This document shows positions 10,771 through 22,810 of a DNA stretch of 64,000 nt, in pieces. Below the pieces are notes generated by a model. The model was given only the letters and a program-made list of their open reading frames with translations. It searched no databases and was not told the origin of the DNA. How positions within the stretch are numbered: position 1 is the first letter of the stretch; every line of letters starts with the position of its first letter. Position numbers and translations under genes: made by a program. This stretch comes from Trema orientale (taxonomy: Eukaryota > Streptophyta > Magnoliopsida > Rosales > Cannabaceae): contig JXTC01000263.1 of NCBI GenBank assembly GCA_002914845.1, positions 1-64,000 of the forward strand. Reading direction: 5' to 3'.

Positions 10771-11100
10771 TTAAGTAAGCTCATTATTCATTTTTTAAGG
10801 TGTGTGCTAGCCCATAAACAAAATAATTAGAAATTAACTTGGCTTAGTTATATATATATATATATATATATATAGTATATAATATTTGTCAGATAATAAA
10901 TGCGTAATATTTGTTAGTGAATAAGTCTTTTGGACTTTTTATATTAAGTAAAGCTCATTACTCATCTTTTAAGGTGTATGCTAGCCCATAAACAAAATAA
11001 TTAGAAATTGACTTCGCTTAGTTATATATATATATATAGTATATAATGTTTGTCAGATAATAAATGCGTAATATTTGTTAGTGAATAAGTCTTTTGGACT
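10771..11100. repeat. Tandem duplication, about 174-bp unit, inside the hAT element
   Basis: Two adjacent copies share TAAGTA(A)GCTCATTA, GTGCTAGCCCATAAAC-type text (CTAGCCCATAAAC at 10807 and 10981), AAAATAATTAGAAATT, a (TA)n tract of different length, and ATAAATGCGTAATATTTGTT. The units differ by a few substitutions and by the length of the TA run. Confidence 0.85.
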
Positions 11101-11210
11101 TTGTGAGGATGTGAGGATTATGAATGTGTGCTGTATTGTAAATAGAAAATTTAGAACTGTATCATCTATATTTGAACTAAGTGTTATAAAAAGGCTAAGA
11201 AGGCTTCTAT

Positions 11211-11443
11211 TTGATACCTTTAATTAAGCTACCAAGTACAAGCTTGATTTTACTTATTGCTATTGCAACTACAGATAGTATTTTTTGTCATGTACATTAT
11301 GAAGAATCGACTATGCAACCGAATGTGAGATCAATAGATGAATAACAATTTAGTTATTTATATTGAAAAAGAAATTTCTAATAAAATTGACGATGAAGTT
11401 ATTATACAACAATTTCAGACCACGAGACATCGCCGAGAGTAAT
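11211..11443 (+). pseudogene. hAT transposase C-terminal remnant (TTF-type zinc finger/hAT family)
   Basis: Translation gives LILLIAIATTDSIFCHVHY, then a stop. After a frameshift it gives IYIEKEISNKIDDEVIIQQF. These match the conserved end of plant TTF-type hAT transposases (the LPVATAT..FS..M block and the YIEKE..I..E.I...F block, the dimerisation region). At least one in-frame stop (near 11342) and one frameshift separate the two blocks. Only the C-terminal ~75 residues remain. The remnant lies inside the 10554-11608 element in the same orientation. Confidence 0.7.
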
Positions 11444-11616
11444 TATAATACATTTATGGACTTGTTTAAGAATAATACAAATTTTCAAAGGAGAAATTAT
11501 AATACATTTATGGACTTGTTTAAGGAGAAATTTATAATTCTTTTTTGTTATTTTACGATGAAGTAATTTTTTCTTTGTCCCCTGAATTAAATTCCTGACT
11601 CCGCCCTGTTAACAAA

Positions 11617-12730
11617 CTATTATTATTTTATCTTTTTTTAAAAAAAAAAGACTAGCACAATCATTATCTCAGACTGGGTGTGTGTACAATGCTTTCTCGC
11701 CGTCCCTTTGTTCATCCACCGTCGTCGTAGTTGTCGTGTTCCTGTCACCGTCGCCATTATCCAGCAACTGATTGTTGTTTATTTACCAATCTACTTTCTC
11801 CCGATCTGCTGGGTGTAGAGTTTTGAACCGGTTCTTGTTAACCGTGTTGATTCTAAGTAGTTGTTGGCCTCTCCCTTCATTGCTTGTACATGGCGTCTGA
11901 GGAAGATATTGACGGGGCATTTGTATAGGGGTTTGCCTTCTTAGGAGTTCACTTTGCTGTCAATATAAGGTAAGTGAAGAAGGGGAATTGACTGCACAAA
12001 AACCTATATTACAATATTTGGGTGTATATAGGAATTTTTTATATAATTCAGAGGAATATTAGATTACTGCATTTGTGTTTGTGTTTGGTATACATGGAAT
12101 GCAGAAACTTATGTCAAATATTTCAATAATTATTTTTCATGTTCAAGTTTTATATAATTACATTTCAACCAAATTTTTTTTGAAAGATGAAGATTTTAAC
12201 CAAATTATATCATGATATTATTATTATAAATATTTTGGACATTTTGAGTGGGAAAAAAATCAATTGTTTGGGCCAATATTCAAATAAAAATGCTATTGTA
12301 GTTTTAATAATCAACTTGCAAATAGATAAGTTCTAATCAACTTTTTCTTTGAGTAAATACTATAGACATAGTCGATAGCTGGAAACGTTTCCAAGAAAAA
12401 AAAAAAAAGTTGATAGTTGCAACAATTTGAAGGAATAGAGGAAGAAAAACAAATTTTTCTGAAGGTATCATCAAAGTCCCAAACCATGACACAATGATAC
12501 TATTTCCAAAAAGATGTTGACAGCTTCTCTTTAATAGAAGAAAAATTACAAGTTGTCTAAAATTTTTATCAAGGTTCCATACTATGGCATAGTGGAAATA
12601 GTTCCAAAAGTTTCATCCTAATACAAGAAAGATGTAAAATTTCCTGAAGAGGTCATCAAAGTTTCTAGACAAGATATAGTCGATAATGAATTCGAACTTG
12701 ATTTTGGACAAAAAGTTGTCCAAATTTGAC
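11617..12730. other. Intergenic, no gene seen
   Basis: A somewhat GC-richer stretch (11690-11960), with CGTCGTCGTAG and an ATG followed by only 12 sense codons, looks like a decayed 5' end of a gene, but I could not assign it. The rest is AT-rich. Short motifs such as ATCAAAGT..CC and GACACAATG recur at 12470-12680 in degenerate form. Confidence 0.4.
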
Positions 12731-12960
12731 TCATTGTGCATTTGTTAGCCTATCAACTTTTTTGAGTTCATCAAATAGTTTCATCCTCCTATTGGCACCA
12801 TCTGCCTCATGTTGAAAGCAGTAAGCAATTCCTCTAATATTCTCACCAATAGCTGCATGTATATTGCCAAATTCTTTCACTATTTCAGTTAAAATATCAA
12901 CCAATAGATCTTCATTTCTAGCTCTTTTCTTACTTGAGTTTCCAACTATTTCTATGAGTG
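12731..12960 (-). pseudogene. Fragment of a MYB/SANT-like (L10-interacting MYB type) protein, C-terminal end
   Basis: The minus-strand translation reads GNSSKKRARNEDLLVDIL, then EIVKEFGNIHAAIGENI and RRMKLFDELKKVDRLTNAQ, ending at TGA (12731-12733). This resembles the C-terminal part of plant Myb/SANT-like proteins that usually accompany PIF/Harbinger transposases or form the L10-interacting MYB family. No MYB domain exon is recognisable upstream, so I call it a fragment. The assignment rests on memory of the family, not a search. Confidence 0.45.
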
Positions 12961-13254
12961 AATATACTTTCCAACTAGTAAGGTAAATGGTTAAACAAAA
13001 TGAAGGATAATAACAAAACTTATACAGCTTATAGCCAATAATAATTGTAACATAGAAAAAGTAAAATAATAATAAAGATGAATAGATCCTATCTTAGATT
13101 ATCCATTAGTGGCCTACCATTATATCTACACACTATATATTAACAAAAAGCAAGAGTCTTTTTACAAAAAGTATTATTTGCTGTTAGTATTCAAAGCAAT
13201 CATCCATCGGAAAAAAAAAATCCATGTAATCAAGCCTCTATTATAGAACCATAG

Positions 13255-13897
13255 TGATAGGTATTGATTTTATACCTAAATGATAGTTATTTCCTATGGT
13301 ACTTTGTTAGTTTTTATATGATTCTAAGGCTAATTGTGTTGTTTCTGTGTTTATAGGTGTTTTGGATCTTAAATAGGAGTCAAAAACTAGCTAAAACGGG
13401 AGGAGTTGGACGAAGCTAATGGACTGAGACTGAAAAGAGGTCTGGTGTTGCGGCACCAGCCTTCGAGCATCACGGTGGTGGCAACACTCTAGAGAGAAAA
13501 ATATAGTTCCAGAAACTTAGCACCTCGGTGTTGGAACCCGAGAGCCCCAGTGCTTGAGGTGCGTTTTTCATCCGACTTACTCGATTTTTGATAGTCCAAG
13601 TTTCCTAATTCGACTGGAACTTGACCTAGATTCCTCCCAGACTTAATTAGCTATAAATAAGGCATTCTAACTCAGTTGGGAGGCTAAGTCTTATATATCT
13701 AGGAGCCACAAAAACCTAAAGAAAGCAAAGAGGAGAGCATGAAAGCTGCTACAGCTATCACCTTTGTTCTTCCTTCTTTTCCTTTAGTTTTTATTTATTT
13801 CTAACATGATGTTGTGAACTTTCATTCTTATATAATGCTAAAATAAGCCCTAGATTAGGTTGAGGGGGATTTCAGAACCCTAACATGATTGTAATTT
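13255..13897 (+). repeat. Left LTR of the Athila-like element, 5' portion
   Basis: It aligns with 19861-20520. A TATA box (CTATAAATAAGG) sits at about 13650 and its counterpart CTATAAATAGG at about 20262. The LTR resumes at about 15940 after the LINE. Confidence 0.75.
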
Positions 13898-14025
13898 GTT
13901 CTTTTTTTTTCCCTTTTTTTTTTTTTGAAGGGAGACTTCATTAAAGGAAAGCAAAACAAAAAAGAAAAAAAGAAAAAGAAATAGGCCGAGGGGAGGGCCA
14001 CAAACACCCTAAAAAACAAACTAGC

Positions 14026-14574
14026 CTACAGCCCTATACTGACGGTCAGAAAAAACTTTATAAGGAATATCGGAGACATAAAAAAACCAATTGAAGCAGA
14101 TGAAGCCGCCCAAGCAGCCAAATTGTGTGCTATATAATTTTTGTCCCTCCAAATAAAAGATAGTTGAAAGAAGTCAAAAGAGCACATCGTTGATTTTCTT
14201 TGGGACACCAGATCTTTGATCTTCCAATGACAATCCGCCTCATCTCCTTCCAAGCCAACTAGTGTATTCTTACAGTCACTCTCCTTTACCACAGACTTCC
14301 AATTGCTAACAATTGCATGATTGATTGCTCTCACTTCGACAACCAAAGGGTTTATTTCGCTACATCTCTGGGTGAGTATATTCAACACCGATCTAATAGC
14401 GTCTCTAGCTACAACTGTAAAAGCTGAATAATCTTCCCAAACAACTACGTCCACATTGAGTGTGATACACAGGGGTGGTGGCAGTTGCCAGGAGGCCAGA
14501 TCTGAGGCACATAATCCGTGGTTCAAGCTCAAGGCCTGAGAGTAGAAGTTGAAGCCTAGCAGAATTCTCCTCAC
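14026..14574 (-). pseudogene. LINE RNase H-like (RVT_3) domain
   Basis: A 182-codon open stretch contains LNVDVVVWEDYSAFTVVARD, then VVEVRAINHAIVSNW, SDCKNTLVG, and FDFFQLSFIWRDKNYIAHNL with AAWAASS. This is the order of the plant non-LTR RNase H domain: N-[VA]D at the first catalytic Asp, E in VEVRA, D in SDCK, and the R..N..AH..A motif near the end. It lies downstream of the zinc-binding domain, as in L1-type ORF2. The first ~45 residues are probably not part of the domain. Stops upstream separate it from the rest of ORF2. Confidence 0.75.
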
Positions 14575-14784
14575 TAATTGACTGAAGTCAGATTTAGGCT
14601 TGTTATGAATAATGGCATTCTGCTCTAACTAAATCCCCTCAAAGCAAATAGAGGCAAATAATATGATATTGTCGCACTTCGATAAAGGTCCCAGCATTTG
14701 ATTATCTGAGAACAGTAAGTGCACGACATCTGCTATGGAGCTAACATGGAATTGGTCCACTCTAATACCACAGTTAGAGAAAAA

Positions 14785-15545
14785 CTAAAGTCTCTTAGAG
14801 AGCTCACAAGTCCAGAAGAGACGGTAGATGGTCTCTTTATATTGTTCACAAATTGGGCATAAGTTAGAACCGATATCAAATATTATAGCAAGTCTAGACC
14901 ATACTTGCCAAGCATTCACAAGGATTCTCCACCAAAGAAGCTTGTGTATAGTATGAATCTTTGCCTTCCATAAATTTCGCCAACATGCTTGAGATAAAGT
15001 CAAAGAAAGATGGGGGAGGGGGGTTTACTTCTCTGTAAGGCTTGGTTAGCAGACTTAAGAGTGAATTCTCCATGTGTTGCTTTGATCGAGGCGGGATTGA
15101 ATAAAGCTTTTAGTTTCATTAAGTCCCAGCTTCCCTCCTCTATCACTAAATTGGTTACGTTCAGATCTGGACAGTGTTATGTATTATATTTTGGGTGGGG
15201 CTTGTAACCTTCAAGAAATGGTACCCACGGATCTCTCTAGATATCAATGGAGCGACCATTCCCAATCTTTTTGCAAGCATCTGGACAAATAATTTATCTG
15301 GTAGCCAAAATTGATTTGTAGTTTTAGGAGTTCATTGCCTTAGCTTGAATGGATAAGAAGTCTTCACCCTTTAGGTATATTTTGTTCGGATCAAAGAAGA
15401 CTAAATAGAGTTTGTCCCTTTAAGAATTTGCCAACTCCACTTAGCCAGAAAACATCTGTTAATCTCATGAGTTTGATAAAAGCCTAAGCCACCCAGGTGT
15501 TTGAGGGAGCACAATGTGTCCCAAGCTTTCAAATGAGGCAAGATG
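14785..15545 (-). pseudogene. LINE ORF2 zinc-binding (zf-RVT) region, broken
   Basis: The minus strand carries, in several frames, GGLGFYQTHEINRCF-like text near 15480-15530, a GDGSSIDIWRDPW-like motif near 15240 (read here as GRSIDI, stop, RDPWVP), and at 14785-15003 WRNLWKAKIHTIHKLLWWRI, then LCPICEQYKETIYRLFWTCE. These are standard landmarks between RT and RNase H in plant L1 LINEs. Multiple stops and frameshifts show it is dead. Confidence 0.75.
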
Positions 15546-15939
15546 ACAGTGAGGACTGAGGCTACAAGAGTACTTTAGATAGGCGGCGAGTACTCCTACA
15601 TTAGCATGACATTAATGACAAGATCTACGGCATGAGTACGGTAGCATCGCAAGCAGAACATTCAGAGCCTTGCGACGGCACCAACACTAGCATCTGGGCA
15701 ACTCGTTTTTAGATCTGGTCGAATTGTGTGGAGATATATGGCAGATCCAGTCAGCAGCGACAAGGTCAGCGCTGACGATGCAAGGAGAGTCATTAGGTTT
15801 TCCAAGCAGGTCTTGATCTGATCTATTATAGATATAGGTGGAGGGAAAAGATAATGCTATCTTATTTCCGAGGTCGAACGATTAGCAGATTCTCTATCAC
15901 CGTCGCCTTAATAAAATGATTATCACTTATTAGGCAACA

Positions 15940-16650
15940 GATTTTCTATATTCTATATATCAAAGCAATTATTTATTTAAAGTTGATTATATTCTTCTAT
16001 ATTTAATTGATTCTATAAATGACGTCTTCATTAGTTTAGTTATACAACTAGATAATCATAATTGAATTCTACTACTACAGTTTGAATTAGGTGTTTGTTA
16101 TAACTGAATCCATTAGTAGTGAATCTATGGTTAGTATGATCATTTGAGGTGTCAATTATAATGAAGAATATAACCTAGATTAGAGTCTAGATTTGTGACA
16201 TGATTAACTACATCAATCTATCTTTCTTTGCCTAAAGCTTAGATTGGGTAATTTTAAAGCGTTTGCTTAGGTTATTTGGTAGGAAGAGATTATCTATGGC
16301 GTTTGTCTAGATAGCGTACAATATCAGAAAAGAATAATTGATAGCTTTAGTAAATAATTGAATATAGAGTTAGGAGGTTAAATTAACGTGATTATTTAGT
16401 GGTGGCAAATTAACCTTAACCTATTTTCTTTATTGTTGTTTTTATTTTCTATTTTGTTTTTAATCTTTAATCCCCTTTATCTTAGGATTAGTAGTAAACT
16501 AGTTAGACCAATTCCTCGTAAGATCGATCCTATTTGTCACTATACTACGTAATATTAGGATTGTCCTAAGTTGTACTAGATAGAGATAGAAAGGATAATT
16601 AATTTGGCTGTTTAACGACACACCAAATTTTTGCACCATTGCTGGGGAAT
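15940..16650 (+). repeat. Left LTR of the Athila-like element, 3' portion, and primer-binding site
   Basis: TCTATATATCAAAGCAATT onward aligns with 20530-20843. The LTR ends near ACACA (about 16622), and a degenerate tRNA-Asp-type primer site follows at 16631-16650. Confidence 0.7.
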
Positions 16651-16801
16651 TATTTCCCAACTTATTTGCTATTAGTCCTATTCTTTTTCTACTTTTAATT
16701 TTTTTTTTGTTTTTAGTTTCTTTTATTTTGTTTTTCTATTTATTTTGAGATACCTAATGATGTATAATCAGCAGGTACCTTATATTTATGCATAACGAGG
16801 C

Positions 16802-18104
16802 ACAGCGCTAGAAGAAGGTTAGAGGAGATACGACTTTGCTCAACATCGTCTGTCTACAGAGGTGAATAAAGAGGGGAAGATGAGTGTACTCGAACAAAAA
16901 TTGGAGACCCTTACCTCTGAAGTTCACCAACTGGTGGTCCAAAGAAGCACAACGTGCGAGCACTACCACATGTTTGGCTATCTTGCCAACATGTGTCTGA
17001 CTTTTCGAGTAATGAGGTGCGATGCTGACATTGTCTGGGGTGGACTTCTGAGTCAACAACTACCGCGACCTTGACCCCATCAACTCATATCATCTAGCTC
17101 GTGGGGTTTTGTGGATGACATTGTAAAAGTGTTGGTGGCCCAAACAATACAATTCCAAGAAGAAACGAGGGCATCATACTCGGAATTGAAAAAGAAACAC
17201 CACCATCTCAGTACTTTAATAGAGCAACTGAAGGCCAACCACTCCCACACACCACCATCACCACCACATGAGGAGATACCCATTGAGATAATAAATGCAG
17301 TGATGGTGTGAAGTGACACAGTGGCAGAAGAGAATCATTAGGAGATGTTGGATGACTTAAAGGACCTCATGGCGAGAGTTGAACAAGAATATCTTATTTA
17401 CTATCACAAAATTCACAGTAGTATGGAGAGTTTAAACCAATACATGGAGAACCAACGATAACCCTCCATTGCTTTGGAAGAGTCTGTCCCATATGAGGAT
17501 GTCTGCCACCATGAAGAGACGGTTGTCTTTTGGAATAACGATGCACATACTGTAAAAGACTTGTTAGAGTTGGATGACAATTGAGAGAGCGACAAAGAGG
17601 AAGCGACATTTGATCGATTGGAAGACACACACTTTAATTTCATCATTGATGAATTCTTATCAATAGTGGAAGAATCTTAAACAACTCCAACCGACCTACC
17701 ACACTTCGATAGCGATGAGGAGGAAGAGTCTTGTGACCGATCTGAAGATGGATAAGCCAATACAACTATTGATGATTTCTTCAATAGTGGATGTATCCTA
17801 CCCACCACCACTATTCGAGTCATGTTACCTGCCACCCACCGCCATCCATCCATGTGTCCCACAACTACCACCCACCAACTGGGGTATCCTACTCCAACCA
17901 CTATCCCTGCACATCATTGTTCACAAGTGCATAATGAGAGTGGAGTTCTTTCACCAAGACGATTATTGGACTCAAGTTGTGGCGATAAATCATACAATGA
18001 TAAATCACACCAAGCTTGAGGATGCTACATATAAAGAGCCATACGTGGTATTGTATGATGCAATGTATGAGAGGCAACCACTATTTTTAGCAGAATCATG
18101 TTAG
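16802..18104 (+). pseudogene. Broken gag of the Athila-like element
   Basis: Fragments in shifting frames resemble the C-terminal half of Athila-type gag: LEQKLETLTSEVHQL followed by a degenerate zinc-knuckle region CEHYHMFGYLANMC (16870-17000), then VAQTIQFQEETRASY and LSTLIEQLKANHS (17145-17260). Downstream is acidic low-complexity coding text (FDSDEEEESCD region, about 17705) and a Pro/Thr/His-rich stretch. Many stops interrupt it. No enzyme domain follows. Confidence 0.65.
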
Positions 18105-19860
18105 GTTGAGAATGAGAAACCAAGTGCTACCGAGAGGCAACCCGACGGAGAAAGGATATAAGGAGTCGCACCAAACATAGATTTGATCTTTCTTACTCTT
18201 ACTTTCTTTCCGATTTATTTTTATTTTATTTGCTTTATTTGTTTTTAGTAGTTTAGTTTTTTTTATTATTTTTCTGTCATACTTATTCCTTGCATATATA
18301 GAGTCTAGTACTATATTGAGGACAATGTGGGGTTTAAGTGTGAAGGGAAGGCTTAGGATGTTTTTCATTTTTGGGTTTTTTTCGTTTTTAGGTTGTTTTA
18401 TGTGTTTCTATAGCCTACTTTTTCATTTATCGTTTTTAGGTTACAAGTCTTAGGTTTACCTTTAAGCTTTTGTGATGAATTTGAGTCCTTAATTAGTCAT
18501 AGTCTTGATGGAAGATGATCACTGTTGATAGTTTTAAGTCATTCTTGGGTTAATATGTTTAGAAGATAGTCATGCTTATAATGTATATGATCAACCAGAG
18601 TCAATTTGTGTAGAGTATTACATGTCTTAGTTAGTAGCTCTTGTAGTTTTGCTTAGGATATCACCTAGAATTCTATAAGAAGGATTAGAAGTTAGAACTC
18701 TCTTGGAGACATATTGAGGCGAGCGACCAATTGAGTATGACCTGAAAAATATTTAGGGCACTTAGGTTTTGAGCTCCATTGCCAAATAAGCTAGTTCCTT
18801 GATTCAATATCTAAGGACATCCCCTTAGTTAGCCAATTTGAGCCTTCATGTATATCTTTTTATTTGGTTAGCCATATTTGTCTTCACCTAGCTTAAACAC
18901 GGATAGCCTACCCTTAGTTCTATATCATGAGTATAGTTAGGGATAAGAGCTTAGAAAAAATATAGTTAGGTTCAAAATATAAGTGTGGGAGAAATCTTAG
19001 CTATCAAATAAAGGAAGGTTTAAGAAAGGAGTAGGAGAATTGCTCAATATTCTTATAAAAGGGAGATGATGTAAAGAAAAAAAAAATTAGAGATGTATGT
19101 AAAAGAAAAAAAAAAAGAAAAAAAGAAAGAAAAAAAAAGAAAAAAACAAAGAAGAAATCTATATATCTCTAACTGCATATGTGAACAAATTCATCTCTCT
19201 GTGTTATTGAATTCTGCGAGCAATATTTCTTATGGATGTTTGAATGGTTGGTTAGAATAATAAATAAGCCAATCACGTTAATATATGGCCTACTTTTTAT
19301 GTGTTTCATGAAAGGTGAGATTTGTGCCTATTGAATATCTTTAATTGTCTCTTGCTCTATGAAACCTTAGGATCCTTTGAATTATCCTATCATTTCTTTT
19401 TTGTAACTTTTTTACCTAGTGGCCCTATTACAACTTTTTGACAGACTTTATAATTTTGAGAATGACCTTCATCTATAATGGAGATACTATCAAAGAGATA
19501 ATGTATGATAATAGTTCTTTGACTAGGGATTGGGTGATGTTTTAGGTGAAATTTATGAGAGTTGTTTTCTAAGATTTTGTACATATTCTTTACTTTTGAT
19601 TCTTATTGTTGTCTACATGCGTAAGTATTGACTGTTGTAAGAGTATATTAGCTTGTGAATAATGATAGGCTTGATCAGTGTGAGTTAGAAGTTGAGGTTG
19701 TGACTATGTATGATAGCCTGAGTTTAAAACTGGAAGGTTAGGTTATGTTTTGTTAGGTTAAATTAGTTAGAGTTACATTAGTCTTATTAGAGTCACTCTA
19801 GGTTGTTAGTCTTAGTTTAACTTTACTCGAAGATGAGCAAAGTTCAAATGTTGAGGCATT
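18105..19860 (+). other. Non-coding 3' region of the Athila-like element
   Basis: No ORF of note. Contains GAGGACAATGTGGGGTTTAA and, before the right LTR, CGAAGATGAGCAAAGTTCAA (about 19829), both characteristic of the 3' non-coding part of Athila-type elements. An A-rich low-complexity tract (AAAAAGAAAAAAAG type) lies at 19076-19156. Confidence 0.6.
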
Positions 19861-20843
19861 TGATAGGTATTTATTTAATATCTAAATGATAGTTATTTCC
19901 TATGCTACTTTGTTAGTTTTTATATAATTCTACGACTAATTGTGTTATTTCTATGTTTATTGGTGTTTTAGACCTTAAATGGTGAAAAGGAATCGAAACA
20001 GGATAAAATGGGAGAAGTTAGATGAAGCTAATGGACCGAGGCTAAAAAGGGGTCTGGTGCTATGGCGCTAGCCTTCGAGTGCTGCAGCAGTGGCAACACT
20101 TTAGAGAAAAAAAAAATAGTTTTAGAGAGTTAGTGCCTCGGTGCTGGAACTTGAGAGCCATAACGCTGGAGGTGGGTTTTCAGCCGACTTACTCGATTTT
20201 TGACTTCCTAAGTTTCCTAATTTGACTGAGACTTGATCTAGATGCCTCCTAGATTTAATTGGCTATAAATAGGACGTTCTAACTCAGGTTGGGAGGCTGA
20301 GTCTTAGATACCACAGAAACACAAATACATAGAGAGAGAGAGAGTAAGGAGAAGAGTTTGGGAGCCGCTGCAGCCACCACCTTTGCTCTTCCTTCTTTTC
20401 TTTTAGTTTTTATTTATTTCTAGCATGATATTCTTACTTTTCATTCTTATATACATGCTAATATAGGCCTTAGATTAGGTTGATGGTGATTTCAAAACCA
20501 TAACATGATTATAATTTGAGTTTTTATATGCTATATATCAAATCAATTGTTTATTTAAAGTTGATTATGTTCTTCTGTATTTAATTGATTCTATGAATGA
20601 TACCTTGATTAGTTTAGTTGTACAACTAGATAATCATGATTGAATTCTATTGCTAGAGTTTGAACTCAGTGTTTATTATAATTGAATCTATTATTCGCGA
20701 ATCTATGGTTGGTATGCTCATTTGAAGTATTAATTATACTGAAGAACATAACCTAGGTTGGAGTCTGTATTTGTATGATGATTACATAGATCAATCTATC
20801 TTTCTTTGCTTAAAGCTTCTATTGGGTAATTCTAGAGCGTTTG
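19861..20843 (+). repeat. Right LTR of the Athila-like element, 3'-truncated
   Basis: Starts TGATAGGTATTTA and aligns with 13255-13897 plus 15940-16260. The match stops at GAGCGTTTG (about 20843), where a family A copia LTR begins. Confidence 0.75.
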
Positions 20844-22095
20844 TGTTAGGTCCAAAAGTTTGGTATTCTAAATGGCAAAGTTTTGAGAACTCAAGTTGAT
20901 AAAAGAGATGGAGATGTTGTTACAATAAGTCTGAAGTTGTTACAACAAATTTGAAGTTGCTACAATAAGTGTCTATAACAACTAAAACTCACGTTTTTCT
21001 TTATATGGAAATCTTCTTGAATGTGCCTAAACGTGCTTTGTATCCATATTTGATGATTCTGGTGATAATATTGGTGAAATATAAATGAAATTTCGTATAT
21101 AGCTGTTTAGGATATTTTCTTATCAATTTTCAATAAATTCCTTGTATATTTACCATATATATCATTGATTATTTCCTCATTCTTTTGTTCTTGATTGATA
21201 TCTGATTGCCTCTTATTAATCAATAAATTTGGATAGGTTTTCGAAGTGAATTCATAAGGATTTTCGTCCTTAATTATTGCTAGATATTTATTCATCAATT
21301 AATTAAGTTTCCATTAGTTAATTGATTTGATTTGCTGAGTTGTTGTGATCAGATTTTCTAATCTGTTGCAACAACTCTAGATATTTAAGGAAAGATTATT
21401 TAATTTTCTTAAATATTAGTATTTGATTGATATTGATTGAGATATGATTTTTTAGTTTAATTATCAATCTTTGGCAGGTTAATTGAAGATTTCTAGCTAG
21501 CCAAATCGTGTCCGAACTGAATCAAAAGAATAATCATGAATCTGGACATATTTCTAGTAATTGTTCAAAAAGTTGTTGCAATAACTTTCTGGCAGATTAC
21601 AACATTTATGGAAAGATTTTGATTTTATTATTAATTCTTTCTTTATTTGATTTTAGCCAATTCATACTACAATGGACGACCATGGAGGTTGAAATTTACC
21701 TATGAAAGCTCTGCTACTCCAAGGAATTTTGTATGCACTTCATTGAGAAAAAATATACTTAGAGAGAGCTTTTATTTGTAAGGCATATAGCATATTCTAT
21801 TGCCATTGTGAGATTTAGAGAGCTTTAGGGTTTTCTAGGTACTTTGTTTTAGTGCATCTTGTTTTTCGAGAGAAGATAAATCCGAACCAGTGAAGAGAGT
21901 TCACGTATGAAGGGTCAACAAGACGAGAGAAGCTCACTAAACAAGATTGGTAGAGTTATTACAACACATTATGACAGTTGAAAAGAAGGAGTTTTTTATT
22001 ATATTAGTCGATTTATGTTTGTAATTTTTGTACTTTACTAATTTGTTTAATCTCTGGGCATGGCCCCGTAGAGTAGGAGAGGTCTGAATCACGTT
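20844..22095 (+). mobile_element. Copia-type LTR, family A, second copy
   Basis: Begins TGTTAGGTCCAAAAG, interrupting the Athila-like LTR, and matches the window-start LTR from 21459 on. The palindrome-like unit GTTGTTACAA(C/T)AA repeats at 20931-20985. The TATA box seen in copy one is changed here to CTATGAAAG (about 21701). Similarity stops after GTCTGAATCACG (about 22093), before the last ~130 bp present in copy one, so it is 3'-truncated. No internal genes follow. Confidence 0.7.
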
Positions 22096-22810
22096 ATTTA
22101 AATAATTCACACTATATTTATAAATGAAGTTAATTATCTATTGAGTTTTAAAATTAAGTAAAAAGATTAAATTAGCCCTTATTTTCAGAGAAATAAATAC
22201 TAAAATATTTTTAGAACTTAACGCCTCATTAGTAAAAGTTAGTAATTTTCTACTAGTTGTATGTCAAAAATAAGGATGTTACACCATGGTGGTGAGAGGA
22301 ACTAGGACATGCTTTTGTATGCCTCATGTGTTTTGAATCAAATTTGGAAATCAAGAAATTTACTCATATCCAAGCCATTTGACTTGATAAAGATTGAAAG
22401 ATCTGAGTTCATAGGAATACCAATTTTCTACTTAGTTATTAAGAAATTATCAATACAAGTTGAATTGGGTCTATTGTTGCAAAAGTGATATGATCTCATG
22501 TTGTTGCAACAGTAAGTCGTATTGCTGATGTTGCAACAATGGCTTATTGAATGTATGCTTTAATCAAATTAATCACAGTAACCAATATTGAGAATAAGAA
22601 AAATAAATGACACGTGAAATTTTTATATAGTTCAACTATTTTTCAATAGCCTAGTCCACAAGGCCACACATAGATAATGAAACGTATCAGTAATAATATT
22701 TAAAATGCAAATACTAATTGACTTAATCAAAGAGAAACTCCTCTTATCTTGACACAAGGTGTTAATGAACCTTGACAAGGCTCGACAAGACTAGAGCTCA
22801 CCCCCCATAA
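22096..22810. other. Repeat debris, no gene
   Basis: 22490-22545 contains TGTTGCAACAGT and TGTTGCAACAATGG. The 22600-22800 stretch resembles, on the minus strand, a very decayed R-U5 part of the family A LTR (compare 23150-23480: the blocks around AATAGCCTAGTCCA, AAATACTAATTGACTTAATC and GACAAGACTAGAGCTC). I regard it as an old inverted LTR fragment. Confidence 0.4.

Larger units (their letters stand above)
10554..11608 (+). mobile_element. hAT transposon, internally deleted, with 8-bp target duplication
   Basis: The ends are CAGTGGCGGAGCC and GACTCCGCCCTG, imperfect inverted repeats of the CAG..GGCGGA type. The flanks are CTAACAAA (10546-10553) and TTAACAAA (11609-11616), an 8-bp target duplication with one mismatch, as expected for hAT. 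The interior holds a transposase C-terminal remnant and a 174-bp tandem duplication. It cannot code for an active transposase. Confidence 0.82.
13898..15939 (-). mobile_element. 5'-truncated L1-type LINE inserted in the LTR
   Basis: The right LTR (20510-20530) shows the uninterrupted site, so the insertion is bounded to about 13898-15939. On the minus strand it ends in a poly(A) tail, read as T-runs at 13901-13926 on the plus strand. It carries remnants of the C-terminal half of LINE ORF2 (zinc-binding domain and RNase H). The stretch 15550-15939 is part of the inserted DNA but I could not identify it. No clean target duplication is visible. Confidence 0.8.
13255..20843 (+). mobile_element. 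Athila-like Ty3/gypsy element without pol, nested insertions
   Basis: Two LTR copies begin TGATAGGTATT at 13255 and 19861 and align well (left 13255-13897 plus 15940-16622; right 19861-20843). Directly after the left LTR is TTGCACCATTGCTGGGGAAT (16631-16650), a mutated form of the tRNA-Asp-type primer-binding site of Athila elements. The interior has only broken gag coding sequence, followed by GAGGACAATGTGGGGTTTAA (about 18316), which is typical of the 3' part of these elements. The polypurine region before the right LTR is degraded (GTTGAGGCATT). No protease, RT or integrase is present. The left LTR is split by a LINE and the right LTR is cut short by a copia LTR at 20844. Confidence 0.75.
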
